Source of the DNA: Aldehydirespirator sp963667505
Lineage (GTDB): Bacteria; Actinomycetota; Acidimicrobiia; Acidimicrobiales; Aldehydirespiratoraceae
Direction of reading: 5' to 3'
DNA length: 64,000 nt
NCBI GenBank assembly: GCA_963667505.2
Contig: OY763490.2
Span: 2,418,001 to 2,482,000 of the forward strand
Part shown: piece after piece, positions 37,363 to 45,172 of the stretch
Layout: every line of letters begins with the position of its first letter
Position numbering within the stretch: the stretch's first letter is position 1
The notes under the pieces: model-generated
Told to the model about the DNA's origin: nothing
Databases searched by the model: none
The model's input: only the letters and a program-made list of their open reading frames with translations
Made by a program: the position numbers and the translations under genes

Positions 37363-37815
37363 TCATCGGGCCCGAGCGTGCTCGACGGCGTAGGGGCGGG
37401 GTCGCTGGGCCTGATGGGGATGATTGGGTCCGGCATAGACCTTCAGCTTGCGTATCTGCGCCCGGCCCAGCCGCGTCTTCGGGAGCATTCCCCGGACGGT
37501 GTCGCGCACGGCCTGATCCGGGCGGCGGGCGAGCTTCTCGCCGTAGGTCTGGGTGCGGAGCCCGCCGGGGTAGCCGGAGTGCCGGTAGACCAGCTTGGAT
37601 TCAGCCTTGTTGGCCGTGAGCACCACCTTGTCGGCGTTGACGATCACGACGTGATCGCCGGTGTCGAGATGGGGGGTGAACGTCGGCTTGTGCTTGCCCC
37701 TGAGGAGCTTCGCCACCTCGCTGGCCAGGCGTCCCAGGACCATGCCGTCAGCGTCGACGAGATGCCAGTCGCGCTCGATCTCTGAGGCTTTGGGGCTGTA
37801 GGTCGCCACGATCAC
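37363..37815 (-). CDS. rplM: 50S ribosomal protein L13
   Basis: 150 residues, early-assembly large-subunit protein. RDWHLVDADGMVLGRLASEVAKLLRGKHKP is the hallmark N-terminus; VRGMLPKTRLGRAQIRKLKVYAGPNHPHQAQ is the conserved C-terminal block. Start of the rplM-rpsI pair; the 260 bp upstream contains no gene I can support and probably holds its promoter. Confidence 0.98.
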   Translation of the reverse strand: MIVATYSPKASEIERDWHLVDADGMVLGRLASEVAKLLRGKHKPTFTPHLDTGDHVVIVNADKVVLTANKAESKLVYRHSGYPGGLRTQTYGEKLARRPDQAVRDTVRGMLPKTRLGRAQIRKLKVYAGPNHPHQAQRPRPYAVEHARAR

Positions 37816-38075
37816 TCCCGTCGGGTCGGCTAGGCGCGGCAGCGGGCCCGGTCCTGGCCGTCACCCGGCACAACAGGCTACGGCCGACCTGCCCCAACGA
37901 CAATCCAGCTCGCGCAGAAGACGCGACCACAAGGAGCAGGCCGGAGACAGCAGCCCACAGGCTGTTGCCGTAGCCCAGACGGGGATCCCGACGGCCCGCA
38001 CGCTCGGCTCGACCCACGGCAGCCCGCAGGCCGGTGCCTGTGGCCTGGACGCGGGCCGGGGCGGGATCCGGGCGT

Positions 38076-38822
38076 CTAGACGGCGGCGTCGTAGAGGGCC
38101 GACCACAGCACGAGGCCTTGCGGTGGCGCCGGGCTGGGAGCAGCGGCGCGGTCGCGGGCCGCTATGACCGCGTCGACGTCGTCCGGGCTGCGCCGGCCGC
38201 CGCCGACGGCCACCAGCAGCGCTACCAGCGAGCGCACCATCTGATGGCAGAAGGACCCGGCCTCGATCTCGAACACCGCCACCGCCCCTTCGCGCCACCA
38301 AACCGCGCGCCGCACGGTGCGCACCATCGGCTGGTCGGGCCGCGACCGGTTGCGACGGCAGAACGACGAGAAGTCGTGCTCGCCCCGCAGCCGGTCGGCG
38401 GCGCCACGCATGGCGGAAAGGTCGAGGGGGCGCTCGACGTGCCAGCAGAAGCGGGCCGCGAGCGGGTCGGCGACGGGCGAGTCCAGCACGCGGTAGCGGT
38501 AGACCCGCCCGGTGCAGGACCGCCGCGCGTCGAAGTCACCGGACACCGCACGGGCGTCGGCCACCGCGATGCGCGGCCCGCACATCCGGTTGAGCGACCG
38601 CACCAGCCGCACCGGATCGACACGCTCGGCCGCGGCGTCGAAGGAGACCACCTGGCCGCGGGCGTGAACGCCTCGGTCGGTGCGCCCCGCGCAGACCAGT
38701 TCGACATCGTGGCCCAGCACGCTGGCGAGGGCCTCGCTGAGCGCGCCCGCAACGGTGGGCACGCCCCGGTTGCGGGCGAAGCCGTGGAACTCCGAGCCGT
38801 CGTAGGCCACCGTCATCCGCAT
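38076..38822 (-). CDS. truA: tRNA pseudouridine(38-40) synthase TruA
   Basis: Modifies U38-40 of the anticodon stem. The catalytic Asp is in VCAGRTDRGVHARGQV; FHGFARNRGVPTV and GSFCHQMVRSLVALLV are conserved. The ATG at 38822 (MRMTVAYDGSEFHGF) is the natural start; 50 further upstream codons are unsupported. 248 residues. It lies after rplQ, the usual order rpoA-rplQ-truA-rplM-rpsI. Confidence 0.95.
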   Translation of the reverse strand: MRMTVAYDGSEFHGFARNRGVPTVAGALSEALASVLGHDVELVCAGRTDRGVHARGQVVSFDAAAERVDPVRLVRSLNRMCGPRIAVADARAVSGDFDARRSCTGRVYRYRVLDSPVADPLAARFCWHVERPLDLSAMRGAADRLRGEHDFSSFCRRNRSRPDQPMVRTVRRAVWWREGAVAVFEIEAGSFCHQMVRSLVALLVAVGGGRRSPDDVDAVIAARDRAAAPSPAPPQGLVLWSALYDAAV

Positions 38823-38931
38823 CCTGACCAGCCCGCCGGCCTCGGGCTGCGGACCGTTCACAAGGGTTCCCGGCTCGTCACAAGAATCCCCGGCTCGCCT
38901 CGACGGCGGAAGCCCGCGGAGGCGGGAAAGA

Positions 38932-39285
38932 TCAGACCAGCTCGATGCGGGCCATGGGCGCGTTGTCGCCATGACGGGGCCCGAGCTTGATGATGCGGGT
39001 ATAGCCGCCGGGGCGGTCCTCGTAGCGAGGGCCGATCTCGTCGAAGAGCTTGGAGGCCATCTCGCGGTCGCCGAGGAACTTCACCACCTGCCGATGGTCG
39101 TGAACGCCGCCGCGGCGGGCCTTGGTGATCATCTTCTCGGCTATGGGGCGCATGGCCTTGGCCTTGGCCTCGGTGGTGGTGATGGCCTCGGCCGCGATGA
39201 GCGAGGCGACGAGGTTCGCCATCATCGACTTCTGGTGCTGGCTGCTGCCGCCGAAGCGGCGGCCCCGGCGCGGCCGGCCGGGCAT
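38932..39285 (-). CDS. rplQ: 50S ribosomal protein L17
   Basis: 117 residues beginning MPGRPRRGRRFGGSSQHQKS. The conserved ITTTEAKAKAMRPIAEKMIT and GGYTRIIKLGPRHGDNAPMA are present. Ends the alpha operon one base after rpoA. Confidence 0.97.
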   Translation of the reverse strand: MPGRPRRGRRFGGSSQHQKSMMANLVASLIAAEAITTTEAKAKAMRPIAEKMITKARRGGVHDHRQVVKFLGDREMASKLFDEIGPRYEDRPGGYTRIIKLGPRHGDNAPMARIELV

Positions 39286-39286
39286 G

Positions 39287-40228
39287 TCAGTTGCCGCCCC
39301 TGAGGGTGAGGCCTCGCTCGTCCAGCTTGGCGACGACCTCGTCGAGGCTCTTGTCGCCGAAGTTGGTGATGGTGAGAAGATCCTCCCGGGTCCTGTCCAG
39401 CAGTTCGCTCAGCGTGTTGATCTGGGCCCGCTTGAGACAGTTGCGGGGCCGTTCGGTCAACTCCAGGTCGTCGATCATGATCTCGGCCTCGGCGTCGGCA
39501 TGAGCGGTGGTGCTGATCTCAATGAGCCCGAGCCCGAGCGCATGGTCGCTCATCCCCTCGATGATCTGGATCAGCGTTCGCAGGGTCGCTCCCGCCGACG
39601 CCACCGCATCGACGGGCGAGACGGATCCGTCGGTCTCGACGTCGAGCATCAGACGGTCGTAGTCCGTGGACTGCTCCACCCGGGTGGCCTCGACGTTGAA
39701 GGCCACCCGCCGCACCGGCGAGTAGATCGAGTCGACCGGGATGACGCCGATGGCGGCCGTCGATTCCTTGTTCTCCTCCGCCGACACATAGCCGCGGCCC
39801 CGGCTCACGGTGATGTCCAAGGCGAGGCGGCCCGATGCGCCGATGGTGGCGATCGGGGAATCGAGGTTGAGGATCTCGATATCGGGGTGCGGCTGGATGT
39901 CGCGCGCGGTGACCTCGGCGGGGCCGCGAACGTCGAGCCGCAACGTCACCGGGTCCTCGCAGTGCGCCACCAGCACGAGATCCTTGAGGTTCAGAATGAT
40001 GTCGGTGACGTCCTCGGTGACGCCGGGAATGGTTGCGAACTCGTGAAGAGCCCCGTCGAAGCGTGCCTGGGTGACGGCCGCCCCGGGGATCGACGACAGC
40101 AGAGTGCGCCGCAGGGAGTTGCCGATCGTATGGCCGAATCCGGGCTCGAGAGGGCCGATGGCGAACTGTTGCCGGTTCGGGTCGTCGGACTCCAGCACTT
40201 CCACCATCGGACGCTGCATTACAAGCAT
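39287..40228 (-). CDS. rpoA: RNA polymerase alpha subunit
   Basis: 313 residues. The N-terminal assembly domain has LEPGFGHTIGNSLRRTLLSSIPG; the C-terminal DNA-binding domain has LKRAQINTLSELLDRTREDL and NFGDKSLDEVVAKLDERGL, which contact UP elements and activators. Located between rpsD and rplQ as expected. A second Met at position 4 or 8 is an alternative start. Confidence 0.98.
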   Translation of the reverse strand: MLVMQRPMVEVLESDDPNRQQFAIGPLEPGFGHTIGNSLRRTLLSSIPGAAVTQARFDGALHEFATIPGVTEDVTDIILNLKDLVLVAHCEDPVTLRLDVRGPAEVTARDIQPHPDIEILNLDSPIATIGASGRLALDITVSRGRGYVSAEENKESTAAIGVIPVDSIYSPVRRVAFNVEATRVEQSTDYDRLMLDVETDGSVSPVDAVASAGATLRTLIQIIEGMSDHALGLGLIEISTTAHADAEAEIMIDDLELTERPRNCLKRAQINTLSELLDRTREDLLTITNFGDKSLDEVVAKLDERGLTLRGGN

Positions 40229-40268
40229 GGGTACTCCTCGACTCTGCTCGGGGGGCGGGCGTCCGCCG

Positions 40269-40886
40269 CTATTTGGAGTACAGCTCGACGATGAGCTGTT
40301 CGCGGATGGGCACGTCGATCTGCTCTCGCAGGGGCAGTTCGCGCACCACCGCTTCGAAGGCGTCGGCGCCGCGGTCGATCCAGGCTGGCGGCTCGCGGTC
40401 CAGCACGTCCACGTTCCATTGAATGGTGGCCGAGGAGCGGATCTGGGGCCGCAGAGCGACGGCGTCGCCCTTGCGGAGCCGGTAGCTCGGAATCGTCACC
40501 CGCTTGCCGTTCACATCGACGTGGCCGTGGTTGACGAGCTGCCGGGCCTGCGGCCGGGTCGCGCCCCAGCCCATGCGGTAGACGAAATTGTCGAGGCGCA
40601 GCTCCAGGAAACGCAGCATGTTCTCGCCGGTGACGCCCTGGCGCCGGCTGGCCTCGTTGAAGAGGTTGCGGAACTGGCGCTCGGTCAGGCCGTAGGTGTG
40701 GCGGGCCTTCTGCTTCTCCTGCATCTGGACCAGGAACTCCGACGCGGTCCCCCGCCGACGGGAGCGGCCGTGATCGCCGGGGGGATAGGGGCGTCGGTCG
40801 AGTGCGACCGCCTCGCCCTTGGTCCCCCAGATGTTGGTGTTGAGCCGACGCGAGACCCGCGCCTTGGGCCCGGTGTAGCGCGACAT
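40269..40886 (-). CDS. rpsD: 30S ribosomal protein S4
   Basis: 205 residues, no zinc-binding Cys at the N-terminus (C-minus form). MSRYTGPKARVSRRLNTNIW and the S4 RNA-binding domain LELRLDNFVYRMGWGATRPQARQLVNHGHV are clear. 16S primary binder; follows rpsK by 1 bp. Confidence 0.98.
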   Translation of the reverse strand: MSRYTGPKARVSRRLNTNIWGTKGEAVALDRRPYPPGDHGRSRRRGTASEFLVQMQEKQKARHTYGLTERQFRNLFNEASRRQGVTGENMLRFLELRLDNFVYRMGWGATRPQARQLVNHGHVDVNGKRVTIPSYRLRKGDAVALRPQIRSSATIQWNVDVLDREPPAWIDRGADAFEAVVRELPLREQIDVPIREQLIVELYSK

Positions 40887-40887
40887 G

Positions 40888-41286
40888 TCAGACCCTTCGG
40901 CGCTTGGGCGGGCGGCAGCCGTTGTGGGGCACCGGGGTGACGTCGGTTATCCCGGTCACGTCGATGCCGATGTTCTGGAGGGAGCGGATCGCGGTCTCGC
41001 GGCCCGATCCGGGCCCCTTGACCTGCACATCCACTCTCCGCAGGCCGTGCTCCATGGCCTTGCGGGCCACCTGCTCGGCAGCCATCTGGGCCGCGAAGGG
41101 CGTGGACTTGCGCGAGCCCTTGAAGCCAACGTTGCCCGCGGAGGCCCAAGAGATGACGTTGCCCTGCAGGTCGGTGATGGTGATGATCGTGTTGTTGAAG
41201 GAACTCTTGATGTGCGCCACTCCGTGGGTGACGTTCTTGCGCTCGCGCTTTCGTATGCGCCTGCGGTCGGGGGAAGGCTTGGCCAT
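40888..41286 (-). CDS. rpsK: 30S ribosomal protein S11
   Basis: 132 residues. VTHGVAHIKSSFNNTIITIT and the terminal NGCRPPKRRRV are hallmark segments. Lies between rpsM and rpsD in the alpha operon. Confidence 0.98.
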   Translation of the reverse strand: MAKPSPDRRRIRKRERKNVTHGVAHIKSSFNNTIITITDLQGNVISWASAGNVGFKGSRKSTPFAAQMAAEQVARKAMEHGLRRVDVQVKGPGSGRETAIRSLQNIGIDVTGITDVTPVPHNGCRPPKRRRV

Positions 41287-41313
41287 TGGTTGATTGTCCT
41301 CCAGATGGTCCCG

Positions 41314-41691
41314 CTACTTGGTGGCCTTCTTCTTGCCCGCGACGGTGCGCTTGGGACCCTTTCGGGTGCGGGCGTTGGTGTGGGTCCGCTGCCCCCGGAC
41401 CGGAAGCCCGCGGCGATGCCGGACGCCCTGGTAGCAGCCGATCTCCATCTTGCGCTTGATGTCCTGGGAGACCTCACGGCGAAGATCCCCCTCCACGCGG
41501 ACGTTGGCGTCGATGAAGCCGCGGAGCTTGGCCACCTCGTCGTCGGTGAGATTGCGGACCCGCGTGTCGGGGTTGACCTCGGTCATCAGGCAGATCTGCT
41601 GGGCGGTGCTGCGACCGATCCCGTAGATGTAGGTCAAGGAGATCTCCACCCGCTTCTCGCGGGGGATGTCCACGCCCGAGATCCGCGCCAT
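41314..41691 (-). CDS. rpsM: 30S ribosomal protein S13
   Basis: 125 residues starting MARISGVDIPREKRVEISLT. GVRHRRGLPVRGQRTHTNAR is the conserved signature, ending in a lysine-rich tail that contacts P-site tRNA. ATG lies 1 bp past the rpmJ stop. Confidence 0.98.
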   Translation of the reverse strand: MARISGVDIPREKRVEISLTYIYGIGRSTAQQICLMTEVNPDTRVRNLTDDEVAKLRGFIDANVRVEGDLRREVSQDIKRKMEIGCYQGVRHRRGLPVRGQRTHTNARTRKGPKRTVAGKKKATK

Positions 41692-41692
41692 C

Positions 41693-41806
41693 TCAGCCTT
41701 GCCTCTGCTTGTGGCGCGCGTTCTCGCAGATGACCATCACCCGCCGATTTCGGCGGATGACCTTGCATCGGTCACAGAACTTCTTGACGCTGGGTCGGAC
41801 TTTCAT
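41693..41806 (-). CDS. rpmJ: 50S ribosomal protein L36 (zinc form)
   Basis: 37 residues, MKVRPSVKKFCDRCKVIRRN and a C-terminal half VMVICENARHKQRQG. The CxxC, single C and His ligands of the zinc ribbon are present, so this is the C-plus form. Too short for common ORF thresholds. Lies 13 bp after infA. Confidence 0.97.
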   Translation of the reverse strand: MKVRPSVKKFCDRCKVIRRNRRVMVICENARHKQRQG

Positions 41807-41819
41807 GTCGGTTGCTTGC

Positions 41820-42044
41820 TCACTTGTACCGGTAGGTGATTCGTCCTCGTTGGAGGTCGTACGGGGTCATCTCCACCTGGACGCGGTCGCCTGGAAGTAT
41901 GCGGATGTAGTGCATTCGCATCTTGCCCGAGATGTGGGCCAGCACCGAGTGGCCGTTCTCGAACTCGACACGGAACATCGCGTTGGGAAGGGACTCCTTG
42001 ACGGTTCCTTCCAGAACGATGGCGTCCTCTTTGGGCTTCGGCAG
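41820..42044 (-). CDS. infA: Translation initiation factor IF-1, apparently with a CTG start
   Basis: 74 residues, PKPKEDAIVLEGTVKESLPN then AHISGKMRMHYIRILPGDRV, ending GRITYRYK: a complete S1/OB fold that binds the A site. The codon aligned with the usual initiator Met is CTG (42042-42044). A perfect AGGAGG sits seven bases before it. The next upstream in-frame start, TTG at 42098, would place the ribosome site inside the gene and add 18 unconserved residues. First gene of the alpha block, directly next to the accessory island. Confidence 0.93.
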   Translation of the reverse strand: MPKPKEDAIVLEGTVKESLPNAMFRVEFENGHSVLAHISGKMRMHYIRILPGDRVQVEMTPYDLQRGRITYRYK

Positions 42045-42051
42045 TGTCTGT

Positions 42052-42057
42052 CCTCCT
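42052..42057 (-). promoter_or_regulatory. AGGAGG ribosome-binding site deciding the infA start
   Basis: A consensus Shine-Dalgarno AGGAGG on the minus strand, spaced seven bases from a CTG codon and with no ATG, GTG or TTG in suitable spacing in the infA frame. It supports initiation at CTG. Confidence 0.8.
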
Positions 42058-42316
42058 GTGGGATCCGCCCCAGCCGGGGCGCGGCAACCCCGGCCCAAGG
42101 CCGAGAGCCAACGCTACCGCCGCACCCGCGACCCTCCAACCCCCGACCGGCAGCCTGCCAGCGCCCCTACCTCGACGCCCGTGCGGTGGCCTATCGCCTA
42201 CGCAGCCGACCGTCCTCGGAGCCCCTCGACGTGGGGCTACCGCTCGGTTCGTGCGACGTGTGCGTCCTCCACCACCCGATGGGACACGGCCCTGCGCCGC
42301 TGATGGGTGGGCTGCG
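42058..42316. other. Left edge of the accessory island; no recognisable gene
   Basis: About 260 bp upstream of infA. No map (methionine aminopeptidase) remnant can be recognised in any frame. It must contain the promoter now driving infA, since the island separates infA from adk-secY. Confidence 0.5.
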
Positions 42317-42833
42317 CTATCGGGTCTGATGGCTGGTGGGGGTGATCCTCATCGTGCTGTCGCCACCGGACGCATCCCGGCGTATGTAGTCGATGCCCGG
42401 CCACCGAGTGGCGACGAACATCAGAGAGCCGGCGTTCGTGAGCCGCTCGCCGTCTGCCACCAGGTTCAACCGCCGCAGCAACTCGGCGTCGCCGACGTCG
42501 GCCAAGTCGCCGTCCTCGTGGCGGCTGGGCCGCGCGTCGCTCCGCAGATTGGCCCGCGCCACCTCGCAGGCCTCAGGGCTCACGTCGGCCAGCGTGAGCC
42601 CTGAGGGCTGATCGGACCAGTCGTAGCCGCGCCGCAGCAGCATCCTCGGCTGCCAGGCGACCGGATCGACCTCCACGCAGTTGGGCCCGACACGCCATCG
42701 CAGCTTGCCGCGGTACGCGACCGGATCGAGCGCTTCGACGCTGCTCAGCACCAGCACCCGGCAGCCATCGATGCTCGCGGCGCGCGCCGCGATCGTGAGC
42801 TTCCCGGAGGTCAGCTCCCAGATCCGCTTGGTT
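42317..42833 (-). pseudogene. 3' fragment of a Schlafen/AlbA_2-type ATP-binding or transcriptional-regulator protein
   Basis: The frame (from codons after a TAA at about 42834) reads GKLTIAARAASIDGCRVLVL, later LLRRLNLVADGERLTNAGSLMF and GIDYIRRDASGG. The (L)xLLxDGxRLTNAGxLMF block is the signature of the AlbA_2/RecG-like family common in defence and regulatory islands. No start codon remains: the 5' part is replaced by the 62-bp hairpin repeat, so the gene is truncated. About 170 residues survive to a TGA at 42317. Confidence 0.6.
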
Positions 42834-42970
42834 TACGTTTCTGGGCTGCCAGAGCCAAAAACGTAAACCCCGGGCGGGATTTGGGCCGTCTGGTTTACGT
42901 TTCTGCGCGATCAGAGCTACAAACGTCAACTGCAGGTGCGATTTGGGCTGCTTGGTTTACGTTTCTGGGC
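42828..42970. repeat. 62-bp-period tandem hairpin repeat
   Basis: GGTTTACGTTTCTG begins at 42828, 42890 and 42952, exactly 62 bp apart; the third unit breaks off after about 18 bp. In unit 1 GGTTTACGTTT (42828-42838) is perfectly complementary to AAACGTAAACC (42857-42867), with a small CTGG/CCAG stem inside the loop; unit 2 has a partly decayed right arm. Between hairpins runs a shared GCGGGATTTGGGC-like segment. It abuts and truncates the Schlafen-type fragment. Confidence 0.88.
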
Positions 42971-43051
42971 GATTCGGCGTCGCCAGTATCGTGGATGTCA
43001 CGCCTCTGGCCCTTTGCGGAGCTACGAGGACGGCAGGCAACAGAAGGACAA

Positions 43052-43104
43052 TGAGGTGGGCCCCTGATTTGGGTCCGCGTGGACTCACTGTCGGGTCCCC
43101 CTCA
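43052..43104. mobile_element. 53-bp end-to-end remnant of the IS3-family element
   Basis: Bases 43052-43081 (TGAGGTGGGCCCCTGATTTG...) match the right end of the intact IS at 48301-49531 when inverted, and 43082-43104 (...GTCGGGTCCCCCTCA) match its left end. The whole transposase region between them is missing, leaving only the two terminal inverted repeats back to back. No target duplication is evident (ACAA versus CCTG). Could be an internal-deletion relic or a MITE. Confidence 0.8.
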
Positions 43105-43921
43105 CCTGTACTCGAACGAGGTGGTTGCGGAGCGCGCCAGGTTCACGATCATTCACGAGCTCGGGCACCACCTGTTCGCCACGCTCGGAGCGCCGCTGCT
43201 CGACGATCTGGACCGCATCGGCTGATCGGCAAGCGGGGCCCGCATGGCCGAGGAGGCCGCTTGCCATCAGTTCGCAGGTCAGGTGCTGGTACCGACGGAA
43301 CTCCTGGATGAGATCATCGGCGGCGACGCCCTGGTCCCCAAGCACCTCGTCAGCCTGCGTGAAAGGGTCAATATCAGCTGGGAGGCCCTCGCGGTCACGG
43401 CCGCGAGCCATTCCGATGTGACCAAGGCCGTCGTGCTGATCAGAAGCCGCGGCGAAGTGTCGTTCGTGGCCGCGAACGGGCTGGTGCCATGGCGCCGCGG
43501 CAGCCCGGTCCAGCCCCGAGGCCCCCTTGACCGCGCGCTGCAACTCCGCTCGGCGCGGGCGCTGCCCGAGATGTACCGGCACAACCTGGGAGGTGCCCAG
43601 GAGCTGTTCTGCGACACGCTGCGGGTCCATGACAGGCTCGCAGTCGCAGTCCTGTCACCCCGACGCAGCGACGGGGGGCTGTCGATCCTCAACCCCGCCG
43701 AGCCAACGTGGAAGGAGCGTGAGGAATTCTGTGCGTGGTGTAATGCGGAACGAGACGTCGGGTGGTGCCACGAGTGCTCCGGCCAGCGGTGTCGGGAGTG
43801 CGAACGGTGTGGATGCGACGTCCCCATTAGCAACCCTGTCTGCCCCAGATGTTTCCTCGCAGGCCCAATCCAGACTGGATCGGAGGTATGCGTTGACTGC
43901 GAAGCCGACAGCCCCTGCTGA
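43079..43921 (+). pseudogene. ImmA/IrrE-type metallopeptidase with zinc-ribbon tail, 5'-truncated and carrying an in-frame TGA
   Basis: ImmA/IrrE peptidases cleave phage-type or XRE repressors. The zinc motif is in ARFTIIHELGHHLFATLG (HExxH). An in-frame TGA at 43223-43225 follows DDLDRIG, and the same frame resumes at once with SASGARMAEEAACHQFAGQV and LVPTELLDEI, the expected next block. The 5' end including any HTH domain is replaced by the IS remnant; GTG 43079 or ATG 43244 are only accidental starts. The C-terminal 60 residues carry repeated CxxC pairs (CAWCNAE, CHECSG, CRECERCGC, CPRC, CVDC), an unusual treble ribbon. Confidence 0.75.
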
Positions 43922-43932
43922 GTTGCGCTACG

Positions 43933-44229
43933 TCACGAGGTGAGAGGCCGGGCCGCGTTCTCGGGCAGCTTCGGCAGGTCCGGCAGATCGTCCTCCGCCC
44001 ACGGATCGGGCAGCAGCACGCCGCAAGCGAACCGGTCAATCCCTGCCTCACGCCTGCTGGCCGGATCCTCGGCCACCGACCAGTCGGTCGAGAACTCGTC
44101 AGCGACAAGGAAACGGCCCAACTCGTTGGCGCTCGTGCTCGGCCCGGGGATGGCGGTCGCAGAGGTCGAGGCGGTTGTCGCCTGAGGCTTCGTTGGACTC
44201 GACGGGGCAGTGCAACCGGATTCGATCGT
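43933..44229 (-). other. Open frame of unknown origin continuing from the hydrolase relic
   Basis: The minus-strand frame stays open to a stop at 43933 and encodes NELGRFLVADEFSTDWSVAE and DRFACGVLLPDPWAEDDLPD. The composition is protein-like rather than a shadow, but no family is recognised and it has no start of its own. It ends 12 bp from the convergent metallopeptidase pseudogene. Confidence 0.3.
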
Positions 44230-44550
44230 CGCGGTGACCAGCGCCAGGCGGCCGACGCGGTTCGAACTGCCGTAGGCGGCCACGAGTTGGGCACCGTCCC
44301 AGTCGTTGCACACCAGCGTCACGTCGCGCTCGACAAGGGGAGCCCGCGATCATTCGAGCGAGAGACTCGAGCCCCAGGTCGGCGTAGTCGGGCATGGAAG
44401 CGCGGTGGGCACCGAAGGGCATCCCGGGCACGATACAGCGGTAGCGGTGCCGCAGTCCGGCGACGAGGTCCACATCGTGCCGTTGGTCAGGACCCCGTGC
44501 AGCAAGACCACCGAGAGCCCGCTCCCTGTCTGTGTCGGGAGCAACACCAT
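44230..44550 (-). pseudogene. Alpha/beta-hydrolase relic (haloalkane-dehalogenase-like N-terminal half)
   Basis: Three consecutive pieces in different frames read as one N-terminal fold: LSVVLLHGVLTNGTMW, then VDLVAGLRHRYRCIVPGMPF with GAHRASMPDYADLGLESLAR, then VTLVCNDWDGAQLVAAYG ending RVGRLALVT. The nucleophile elbow is NDWDGA with Asp, as in haloalkane-dehalogenase-like hydrolases. Frame changes fall near 44475 and 44330, and the cap and C-terminal half are missing. Clearly non-functional. Confidence 0.7.
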
Positions 44551-44592
44551 GCCAGTCGGTGACGGCCCCTCGAGTTGAGCCAGAACGCTACC

Positions 44593-44699
44593 GACGATAC
44601 CGATCGGGAGCTACAGTGCTCCGCCGCCATCTCGTCCGCCCGGTCACCGAAGTCGCTCCATGAGACGATACCGATCGGGAGCTACAGTGCTCCGCCGCC
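44593..44699. repeat. Perfect 36-bp direct repeat separated by 35 bp
   Basis: Copies 44593-44628 and 44664-44699 are identical (beginning GACGATACCGATCGGGAG) and differ from each other immediately outside. Each holds a GGAGC-TACAGT-GCTCC hairpin. The 35-bp spacer is not repeated. The geometry matches a two-repeat CRISPR unit, but there is only one spacer and no cas gene in the window, so it is recorded only as a repeat. Confidence 0.85.
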
Positions 44700-45172
44700 T
44701 GACCGCAGCCTGGGACACCCAGCAGGGCAGGGAACCGACAGCTTCCACATGCACTCCGCCCACACCGGCATCAGCGCCCCCGCTCCCCACGTTTCCGCGC
44801 AGGCTCGTGAACGCTCTCGCGGGCGAGGACCGGACCGTCACGATGAGCAGGCTGCGTGACGTCCATACGGCGGAGGGATTAGCGCTCTTGTCACACCGTC
44901 CTGGTGGAATGTGCGGAGTGCCTCGATTGCACATGGAATGTGGGATGGCTCAACGGAAAGGGGATCCAGATGCTCCAGATGCCGACATCGCGCGATCCCG
45001 ACGCAGAGGGCGTGCAGGGGCTTCGGCAGCGTCGTCCGGGAGGCCGCCGCGGCGGGGCGGAGCCGCCTCACGATGCCGCGGTGGCAGTCTCGGGCAGGCC
45101 GCGGCGAATAGCCTGGGAGCCCGTGACGATAGAAGGGCCCGCTGCGGCACTAGACATGTCGGAGGCCGAGGG
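44700..45172. other. Degenerate stretch before the methyltransferase
   Basis: About 470 bp with no recognised gene. A plus-strand frame 44904-45176 ends WEPVTIEGPAAALDMSEAEG with its TGA overlapping the methyltransferase ATG (ATGA), so a coupled upstream gene may once have been here, but its N-terminal part is not protein-like and no family is recognised. Confidence 0.4.

Noticed and set aside
37748..38075. Possible small genes between truA and rplM
   Set aside because: Open frames here have Arg/Gly-rich composition, no ribosome site and no conserved pattern; treated as the rplM promoter region.
43223..43225. Selenocysteine or programmed readthrough at the in-frame TGA of the metallopeptidase
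   Set aside because: The gene is also truncated at the 5' end by an IS remnant and lies among pseudogenes; no conserved Cys is expected at this position, so a nonsense mutation is simpler.
42943..43311. 122-codon plus-strand ORF over the IS remnant
   Set aside because: It crosses the 62-bp repeat, the IS remnant and the metallopeptidase in a different frame, with no conserved motif.
44593..44699. CRISPR array call
   Set aside because: Only two repeats and one spacer, no leader and no cas genes in the window; kept as a direct repeat with a separate finding.
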